Shown: in pieces, positions 7,511 through 13,416 of the stretch
Layout of the letters: each line of letters starts with the position of its first letter
How positions within the stretch are numbered: the first letter of the stretch is position 1
DNA from: an uncultured Saprospiraceae bacterium
GTDB lineage: Bacteria > Bacteroidota > Bacteroidia > Chitinophagales > Saprospiraceae
Assembly: GCA_937969485.1 (NCBI GenBank)
Contig: CALBVQ010000154.1
Location: 1 to 24,243, forward strand
DNA length: 24,243 nucleotides
Direction of reading: 5' to 3'
Translations under genes and position numbers: made by a program
The notes under the pieces: generated by a model
The model's database searches: none
The model's input: the letters and a program-made list of their open reading frames with translations, nothing else
Told to the model about the DNA's origin: nothing

Positions 7511-8707
7511 ATGAAGAGTAATATTTTAATTTTTTTTAGCGCAATACTTTGCGCATTCTCATGTAACTCAGTAAAAATGGATTCTGCTGAAACGGCAACG
7601 AAACTAGTTGAATTTTCGAAATCACCTTGTTATGGAACGTGTCCTTCTTATAGTTTAGTAATTAACACTGACGGATCAATGGAATATATTGGTAAACGTC
7701 ATGTTGATAGAATGGGGGTTTATACAAGTAAGATCGATGCAGATACCTATAAGGCTATCTACACAAGTTTGAAGAAAGAAAATATGTATCAGTATGATGA
7801 TATCTATAATGCTGATGTTGCAGATGGCTCTAAAACAAGAATTATTTACTACGGTGACCAAGGCAAAAAGGCCTTTGGAACTTTATATACTTTTCCAGGA
7901 AATACAAAGGCTCTTGCTGAAACACTGGAAGGTATTGCTAATTCAGAGAAAGGTTGGATTGCGATGGAAACTAAAGATAATGAGCCTGTGGTCAAAGAGG
8001 ATAAGCCGACAAGAAAAATCTTATCTTATAGTCAAGGTGCTTGTTTCGGGACTTGCCCTATCTATAGTATCGACGTCTTTAGTGATCGTAGAATGATGTA
8101 TATTGGAAAGGCCAATTCTAAGCGAAAGGGGATTTTTGCTAAGACTATGAAGGAGAAGGATTTTGAAGAAATTTTAGCTCTAGTGAAAACTAAGGAATTC
8201 AGTACAGTCGATACAAAAGAAGATGAAATGATTATGGATGCTCAGCAATTTAGAGTTTTATATGCTGAGGATGAGCGTACACGTAGAGAGGTGAAGTGGA
8301 AAGTAGACGATACGCAAGTTCTCAAAGATATTAAGCAGTTTTTTCAAAACCAAGCAGACTCACGCGGCTGGGAAGAGACAACACCTGAGAATAGCACTTC
8401 TACCGATGAAATGACTAATACAATGATTATTAGTATTAATCCAGAGATTGACGCTAAGGATTGGGTTTTGACGAAACGGCACCTCGATGCCAAGATTGTG
8501 AAATTCTTATCTCCGAATGGTACTTACTTTCTTTTACAAGTTAATCCTGAATTGAATTTAGAAAGAGTTAAAGAAGAATTGAGGAGAGACAGAAATGTTC
8601 TGAACGTTCAAGATAGTAATCGTCCTGCTAGGCCTAGATCTACTGGTCCCAAGGCAAGTAAGTCTGGTCAGAGAGGTACTGCAACAATAAAGAAAGATGG
8701 AAACTAA
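7511..8707 (+). CDS. lipoprotein with two tandem DUF6438-like domains
   Basis: A 398-residue protein of unknown function. It begins with a lipoprotein signal peptide ending in AFSC (C18). Two repeats follow: SPCYGTCPSYSLVI (38-51) and GACFGTCPIYSIDV (176-189). Each then has an xYIGKxxxxRxG segment and an alpha/beta stretch of about 90 residues, and each keeps the C-x-G-T-C pair (C40/C44 and C178/C182). This matches DUF6438 as I know it, a family common in Bacteroidota lipoproteins. A third region (about 303-370, IISINPEIDAKDWVLTKR to NVLNVQDSN) has an alternating alpha/beta pattern reminiscent of a subtilase propeptide/inhibitor I9 fold, but that is only a guess. The tail is basic and rich in P, S, G and K. 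A strong terminator follows. Confidence 0.8.
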   Translation: MKSNILIFFSAILCAFSCNSVKMDSAETATKLVEFSKSPCYGTCPSYSLVINTDGSMEYIGKRHVDRMGVYTSKIDADTYKAIYTSLKKENMYQYDDIYNADVADGSKTRIIYYGDQGKKAFGTLYTFPGNTKALAETLEGIANSEKGWIAMETKDNEPVVKEDKPTRKILSYSQGACFGTCPIYSIDVFSDRRMMYIGKANSKRKGIFAKTMKEKDFEEILALVKTKEFSTVDTKEDEMIMDAQQFRVLYAEDERTRREVKWKVDDTQVLKDIKQFFQNQADSRGWEETTPENSTSTDEMTNTMIISINPEIDAKDWVLTKRHLDAKIVKFLSPNGTYFLLQVNPELNLERVKEELRRDRNVLNVQDSNRPARPRSTGPKASKSGQRGTATIKKDGN

Positions 8708-8785
8708 TTAGTTTTTCATCCCAATATTAAACCGAAATTATGCATTAGAGAATTTAGTACATCTTGAACTACCTGCGAAATAGAG

Positions 8786-8814
8786 AGGTTCTCACAATGT
8801 GGGGGCCTTTTTTT
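8786..8814 (+). terminator. rho-independent terminator after the DUF6438 lipoprotein gene
   Basis: AGGTTCTCAC (8786-8795) pairs with GTGGGGGCCT (8799-8808) around an AAT loop. In RNA all ten positions pair, three of them as G-U, so the stem only works for the plus-strand transcript. Seven T residues (8808-8814) follow directly. The end overlaps the stop codon of the convergent cupin gene. Confidence 0.85.
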
Positions 8815-9838
8815 ATTGATTCTTCATATTTTTCATCAGAATCTTATTGAAATCGAGTCCTTTCCTGAGATTGAGAGTAGTGAAGACAGTAGGAGAAGTA
8901 TTGAATAATTCAAGTATTGCATACATCGGGTTATTTAATATCGTATTTCTCGGCGAAAGCCATCTATTTGCAAGCCCTATTGTAGGTGTCTCGTTGTAGA
9001 CGTGATGCCAAAGATAGGCTGGAATGTAAAGAATATCTCCTTCGCTGCAGGTCACATCGTATCGTGGAATTTTCATAAAAGTCTCATTTTCAACGTTGTC
9101 TTGATATGGGTTATAAGGAGAAGCCTTTGCTGGACCTCGATTAACTTCAGGGTTCAATAGGATATGTGCACGCTGATCCCACATGAGCCATCTTTTAGTT
9201 CCTCTCACATGAATAAAAACATTCTCATTCCCAGCGCAGTGTATGTCTGTCTTCGTTCCTTTATTACCTATAAAAAGCGCATGGTGTTTCATTAGCTTCG
9301 ATGAGCGGACTTTATCTAGCCATTCTTGTTCGAGACTTTCCTGTAACTCGGGATATACATCAAGTAGAGGGTTAAAGCGCGCATATTTCTTGGAGTCTTT
9401 AGAAAGTCCATCAATGATGTGCGCGAGGTCTGTAACCTCTGATTCGCCGCCTTCATTTCCTAAGTCTTTATGGTTCGAAAGTATGACTTCGTGATCACCG
9501 TAATTGTTCCGAAAAAACTCAAAGTCCCATTCTTTAATGGCTTTCCAGTCGTTTGCTCCACCTCGAACGACGAATGGCCGTCCCTTGTTGACATAGTTCT
9601 TGTTGATTGTCTCAGGTGTTGTTTTTGTATCTAGTTGGTCAACTTGCAATAGTGTTTGCGGAGAATCCTTGAGCAACTTTGCTATTTTTTTATTGTGTTT
9701 GAGAGTTTTGTTTCTAAAGTAAGAAGTCAAGGGCTTTACGCCCAAAAAATGCTCTGTTACAAATCTTGCAGAGTAGGCAGCCTTCAACGTACGTGGGATC
9801 TTTGAGTAAAACTGATCGTTTATTTCATTTGTAATCAT
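8813..9838 (-). CDS. JmjC/cupin_8-fold protein (FIH-like) with altered iron-binding motif
   Basis: The 341-residue protein has the cupin_8/JmjC layout of Fe(II)/2-oxoglutarate oxygenases such as FIH: RPFVVRGG (87-94), the first metal motif region TDIHCAGNENVFIHVRGTKRW (197-217 region), and the second at GDILYIPAYLWHHV (267-280). Lined up with FIH (TPAHYDEQQNFF...), the aspartate of HxD falls on alanine: H200-C201-A202. The second histidine is H278 or H279. An HxA motif is known from Fe/2OG halogenases such as SyrB2, where chloride takes the empty position; it may also mean an inactive fold. The start overlaps the oleD-like stop by 4 bp (ATGA), making it the last gene of the Ole-like operon. 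About 60 extra residues precede the cupin core. The substrate is unknown; action on the OleACD product is inference. Confidence 0.82.
   Translation of the reverse strand: MITNEINDQFYSKIPRTLKAAYSARFVTEHFLGVKPLTSYFRNKTLKHNKKIAKLLKDSPQTLLQVDQLDTKTTPETINKNYVNKGRPFVVRGGANDWKAIKEWDFEFFRNNYGDHEVILSNHKDLGNEGGESEVTDLAHIIDGLSKDSKKYARFNPLLDVYPELQESLEQEWLDKVRSSKLMKHHALFIGNKGTKTDIHCAGNENVFIHVRGTKRWLMWDQRAHILLNPEVNRGPAKASPYNPYQDNVENETFMKIPRYDVTCSEGDILYIPAYLWHHVYNETPTIGLANRWLSPRNTILNNPMYAILELFNTSPTVFTTLNLRKGLDFNKILMKNMKNQ
9731..9746. repeat. dispersed palindrome, copy 2 (cupin N-terminus)
   Basis: GGGCTTTACGCCCAAA: GGGC and GCCC arms around TTTAC, followed by an A-run. It lies in the N-terminal extension of the cupin gene, encoding LGVKP on the minus strand. 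Confidence 0.65.
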
Positions 9839-10827
9839 TGATCTACATTTGTCCAGGCCAAGTTATGCAAGCCCGATTGCTCTAAGTCTGCTTTTGCCTG
9901 CTTGTACCAAGAAATAATATCAACGATCTCTGTCTTGAAATTGTGCTTGGGCTTTTCGCCCAAAAATGCATACAGCTTACTGGAATTCAATACCTTGTCT
10001 TTCGATAGATTTCTCACTGCCATACTTGATAACGCTGTTTCCCACGGTAGTAAATCGCAAAGTCTAGCTATTGGTCGAAGTATGTTAAGGGGTAGGTGTG
10101 TAAACTTAATTTCATTTTCATAATAGCTACTTAAAATACTTTCAAAAGCTTCCTTCATATTGTATTTTTCTACGTCAGACACATTGAAAATATCAAATCC
10201 CTTGTGTTTCTCAATGATCTTTTCAACACCAAGTGCGAGCAGATTAACATTGCAAAAGCTTGATTGTATGTTTAGGTTGCCAGGTACCTTGATTCTTGCC
10301 TGGTTAGACTGAGTAATAAGACGTGGAATAAGTATTCTATCTCCTTTTCCATAGATTACTCTTGGTCTAAGCATCGTGCATGAATCGTAACTACCCTTAA
10401 ATTGCTGAACGACTTCTTCGCCCTCATATTTCGTACGACCATAATAACCTAAGGTAGCCTTGTTAATCGATTCTGTTTCAGTGTGCACTTTGGTTTGGAA
10501 ATCATAGACGGAAGATGAGCTGATGTAGACAAATTTGCTACAAGATACAGAGTCAATGACATTCCTTGTACCTTGCACGTTGGCCTTGTAAAGAGTGGCG
10601 TAGCTAGTTTGGTCGTTTGCTAGCCCTGCTGAGTGAATACAGACATCCACTGAAATTTTGTTAGTAGGCTGACTGATGTCCCATTGAAGAAATTCTGCGT
10701 ATTTCTCTATAGTACCTCGGGATTCGTTATTTCGTCCGGTGGTGATAACCTCATGCCCCTTATTGGCGAAATACCTAGTGAGCACGCCACCAACAAAACC
10801 TGTTCCCCCAGTAATCAGTATTTTCAT
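9835..10827 (-). CDS. OleD-like NAD(P)-dependent reductase (extended SDR)
   Basis: In head-to-head hydrocarbon synthesis OleD reduces the beta-keto acid made by OleA to a beta-hydroxy acid with NADPH. This 330-residue protein matches the usual OleD length. It has the Rossmann motif TGGTGFVGG (6-14), the catalytic YxxxK as Y129-K133 (YYGRTK), SSSSVYD before it, and LRPRVIYGKGDRILIPRL (153-170), which resembles the LRP-IWGPGD-LxPRL block of OleD and 3-beta-hydroxysteroid dehydrogenases. The start lies 7 bp after the oleC-like stop and its end overlaps the cupin gene by 4 bp. By sequence alone it could be another NAD-dependent epimerase/dehydratase; the OleD call rests on the motif block together with its OleA- and OleC-like neighbours. 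Confidence 0.8.
   Translation of the reverse strand: MKILITGGTGFVGGVLTRYFANKGHEVITTGRNNESRGTIEKYAEFLQWDISQPTNKISVDVCIHSAGLANDQTSYATLYKANVQGTRNVIDSVSCSKFVYISSSSVYDFQTKVHTETESINKATLGYYGRTKYEGEEVVQQFKGSYDSCTMLRPRVIYGKGDRILIPRLITQSNQARIKVPGNLNIQSSFCNVNLLALGVEKIIEKHKGFDIFNVSDVEKYNMKEAFESILSSYYENEIKFTHLPLNILRPIARLCDLLPWETALSSMAVRNLSKDKVLNSSKLYAFLGEKPKHNFKTEIVDIISWYKQAKADLEQSGLHNLAWTNVDQ
9947..9963. repeat. dispersed palindrome, copy 3 (oleD-like gene)
   Basis: TTGGGCTTTTCGCCCAA: 6-bp arms around TTTTC, followed by more A residues. It falls near the C-terminus of the oleD-like gene, encoding FLGEKPK on the minus strand. Confidence 0.65.
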
Positions 10828-10834
10828 ATTATGC

Positions 10835-12361
10835 CTAGATTTTCATGTTTATTGAGTTACGAAGTGCGTCCTTGTCAATCTTGCTTTGCCGTCCTGATCT
10901 GGGTATCTTGCAGAACACAATGTAATCAGGAAGAGCCTCTTTGTCAATAGAATATTCACCTTTCATAAGTAATTTACGGAAATTATGCTCAGAATAGTCA
11001 ACAGTTGATTCGACAAATAAATAAACTTCTTCATCAGCTTTCTGCTCGCTGTATTTACCTACTATCGCTGCTGCTTGTACACCATTTATTTTAAGGATTG
11101 TAGGCTCGTATAAACTGGGATATATGTTTTGATGCCGTCTGAGGATCATGTCTTTTTTTCGACCTTGCATAACGAGATACCCATTGTTATCGATTGATAC
11201 AAGATCCCCTGATTCGTGGTAGACTGATCGTGATTCCATATGGTAGTAGCTAGTAAAGAGTTGTGGCGATTTGACCATCAATTCTCCGTCTTCTTTTATT
11301 TTTAGTTCAACATCTTCTATTGGTTTCCCTAGTGGATCGCCATCACTTGCATAGGTGACTTTCTCCCTTCCGTCTATAGTGGCAATGAAAAGGTTTTCAG
11401 TCATGCCATAGAAGCAGGTTACCTCAGTCTCTTTTGAAACGTATTGAAGGAGTCGTTGTAAAAAGGTCTTGTAAATTGGTGCTGATCCTATGATTAAATG
11501 CTTTAAGCAATTGGGGAATTTTTCGGCAGTCTTTTCACAATGCAAAATCCATTCAAGGTAGTCAGCTGGTGGTCCGAAAATTGTAGTAATTTGATTGTCT
11601 CTTATGAACCCTAACTTTCTTTTGGCAGACCACTCGTAATTCCAAAGATAAACAGGGATCTTTGCATTTACACCCATAAGCATAAAATGTGGGAGATGCG
11701 CTGCAATTCGCTGTCCCTGCGGATCGCCAAGTAATTTGACCATATGTCCAAAACTGTTGTCTAAACTTTCAAAACTATGAACTACAGCTTTGGGCTCACT
11801 AGTGGTGCCTGATGTGTAGACAACAATGAAATCATGTGAATCATTTCTACTTTCTGCCAGGTCAATATGTACTGGTTTGACCAAACTCGTAACATGTTGT
11901 TTATATCCAGGAATTCTGATACCTGTTGTGAGGTAGTTTATGTTGTCCCAAATGGGAAAATAAAAGGCTGTCTTCTTTATCGCTAGATACAGTTTTCTTA
12001 GAATGGAGTTGTTCGAAACAAGTAAAAGGCCTGAATCTACAAATGCCCAACGTGGATCCCATTGCTTTAATTTGTGGATATAGTTGTCCTTGCCCATCTC
12101 AGGATCAATAATGGCGACGCGCGTTTGAAGAAACATATTTGCATAAACGATCTTCAAAAATTCAACTCCCGGCTTAACTGCAAGTACTACTTTGTCATTT
12201 TGACGAAGACCATATTCGTATAATCTTGCAGCTAGAGATTTGCTATCGCGTATTAGTTCATATGTAGATATTTCATTATTTCCATCTATTAATATGGGAT
12301 CGTTGGACTCATTTTGAGTAAGCCTGTCAGTTAGTTTCGATTGGTATATTGGAGTAGGCAT
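10835..12361 (-). CDS. OleC-like AMP-forming ligase (beta-lactone synthetase type)
   Basis: OleC uses ATP to activate a beta-hydroxy acid and close it to a beta-lactone. This 508-residue protein belongs to the ANL superfamily: P-loop YTSGTTSEPK (182-191), YGMTE (318-322), SGD with D386, the hinge region GRKKD (400-404), and a C-terminal lysine in GRQSK (K494). Favouring OleC over an ordinary fatty acyl-CoA ligase are AIIDPEMG (83-90), close to the LIDPGMG of known OleC proteins, and the place between OleA- and OleD-like genes. It is slightly shorter than the proteobacterial OleC I recall (about 550). It starts 9 bp after the oleA-like stop. An acyl-CoA or acyl-ACP ligase role remains possible. 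Confidence 0.8.
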   Translation of the reverse strand: MPTPIYQSKLTDRLTQNESNDPILIDGNNEISTYELIRDSKSLAARLYEYGLRQNDKVVLAVKPGVEFLKIVYANMFLQTRVAIIDPEMGKDNYIHKLKQWDPRWAFVDSGLLLVSNNSILRKLYLAIKKTAFYFPIWDNINYLTTGIRIPGYKQHVTSLVKPVHIDLAESRNDSHDFIVVYTSGTTSEPKAVVHSFESLDNSFGHMVKLLGDPQGQRIAAHLPHFMLMGVNAKIPVYLWNYEWSAKRKLGFIRDNQITTIFGPPADYLEWILHCEKTAEKFPNCLKHLIIGSAPIYKTFLQRLLQYVSKETEVTCFYGMTENLFIATIDGREKVTYASDGDPLGKPIEDVELKIKEDGELMVKSPQLFTSYYHMESRSVYHESGDLVSIDNNGYLVMQGRKKDMILRRHQNIYPSLYEPTILKINGVQAAAIVGKYSEQKADEEVYLFVESTVDYSEHNFRKLLMKGEYSIDKEALPDYIVFCKIPRSGRQSKIDKDALRNSINMKI

Positions 12362-12370
12362 GGAATGATT

Positions 12371-13366
12371 TTAGTAGCGAATCAACTGAAAAGATATACT
12401 TATTCCTGCTGCCATTCCTATAAGTAGTATAAGTTGGCCTCGCTTTAGTTGGCCAGCTGCTATTGCTTTCTCCATCGCTAGAGGAATCGATGCCGCGGCG
12501 GTATTACCGAATTCCTTGAATACAATGTGGCATTTTTCAATGGGAATTCCCGTTATATCAACCACATCATTAAATACATCGATAGAAACTTGATGTGTGA
12601 ATAGATGGTCTACTTCATCTACAGATAGCTTAGCCTCTTCGAAGCATTTGGCGATGAAGGTTCTTGCTTTGTCTATGATTGTATATCGCAGTTCAGCTGT
12701 TTTACCTTCAAAGTAGTTCATACTTTGTTGATGAGGAAACATGGAACCTCCACCTTTGATTGTGCATAGATTCCAGAATTTTCCTTCCGACATGAAATTC
12801 TGATATATAATTTTTTCCTCTCCTACGGATTTACTGATGAGAACAGCACTACCCGCATCTCCAAAACTTAGTGATGCGAATGAATCTTTGAGTTGTTTCT
12901 CATCTTCATATTGAAACCTCACACTATCACTTGGCTTTTCTCCGGTGGCGATCAATATGTTTTCATATTGCCCTGTACCTATCAATCCGCTGGCAACCTG
13001 GAGGGCTGATACGAAGCTATTACAGGCATTCTTGATGTCCATCACAGGACAAGAGATGCCAAGCTTGTGCTGGACTATATTAGAAGTAGCGGGCTCTATC
13101 AGATCTGCTGATGCACTTGCAAAAATCATAAGATCTATGTTGACATCTTTGTTGCTATCTATTATTTTTATCGCTGCCTCATAAGCTAAATCGCTTGCTT
13201 GCTCTTGCTTTTCGGCGTATCTCCTAGATTGTATTCCAAAAACCTTTTCAATAATTCCACTAGGTATCCAGCTTGATTTACTATTGATTTTACCTTCAAG
13301 TTCTTTGTTACTTACCCTACGTTGAGGCTTGTAGACTGCGAGGTCTGCGATTTGGATCTGATGCAT
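12371..13366 (-). CDS. OleA-like thiolase-fold condensing enzyme (KAS III family)
   Basis: OleA condenses two fatty acyl-CoAs head to head into a beta-keto acid. This 331-residue protein carries the KAS III/thiolase triad C115 (KNACNSF), H258 (FTHQVS) and N288 (EFGNTAAAS); the spacing from His to Asn, 30 residues, equals that of Xanthomonas OleA (H285, N315). The distinctive OleA base E117, in LEPSTASIVSGNLG, aligns with E91 in IEPATSNIVQHKLG, which ordinary FabH lacks. The N-terminal GIQSRRYAEKQEQASDLA block also matches the OleA GIHARR...QASDAA region. It is the first gene of a four-gene operon, with a -7 element about 20 bp upstream, 50 bp from the end of lptD. Alternative reading: another 3-oxoacyl-ACP synthase III-like enzyme for a specialised lipid. 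Confidence 0.83.
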   Translation of the reverse strand: MHQIQIADLAVYKPQRRVSNKELEGKINSKSSWIPSGIIEKVFGIQSRRYAEKQEQASDLAYEAAIKIIDSNKDVNIDLMIFASASADLIEPATSNIVQHKLGISCPVMDIKNACNSFVSALQVASGLIGTGQYENILIATGEKPSDSVRFQYEDEKQLKDSFASLSFGDAGSAVLISKSVGEEKIIYQNFMSEGKFWNLCTIKGGGSMFPHQQSMNYFEGKTAELRYTIIDKARTFIAKCFEEAKLSVDEVDHLFTHQVSIDVFNDVVDITGIPIEKCHIVFKEFGNTAAASIPLAMEKAIAAGQLKRGQLILLIGMAAGISISFQLIRY

Positions 13367-13385
13367 TATTTAGTTCGTTGATGCT

Positions 13386-13393
13386 CAAAAGTA
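13386..13393 (-). promoter_or_regulatory. candidate -7 element (TACTTTTG) of the Ole-like operon
   Basis: On the minus strand this reads TACTTTTG, an exact TAnnTTTG match, 19 bp before the oleA-like ATG and inside the 50-bp gap after lptD. The 5' leader would be only about 13 bases. I see no TTG at -33, so strength is uncertain, but the position suggests the operon can be expressed apart from lptD. Confidence 0.45.
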
Positions 13394-13416
13394 AGAAAAT
13401 CGATTGAAAGAGCTAC

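Noticed and set aside
8785..8808. Using the 8786-8808 hairpin as terminator for the minus-strand Ole-like operon
   Set aside because: On the minus strand the three G-U pairs become A-C mismatches and no U-tract follows, so only the plus-strand transcript is served.
12371..13366. Reading the KAS III-like gene as fabH or a DarB-type resorcinol synthase
   Set aside because: The E91 base in the IEPATSN context and the linked OleC- and OleD-like genes fit OleA better; no aromatase (DarA) or acyl carrier protein gene is nearby. A phylogeny would be needed to exclude it.
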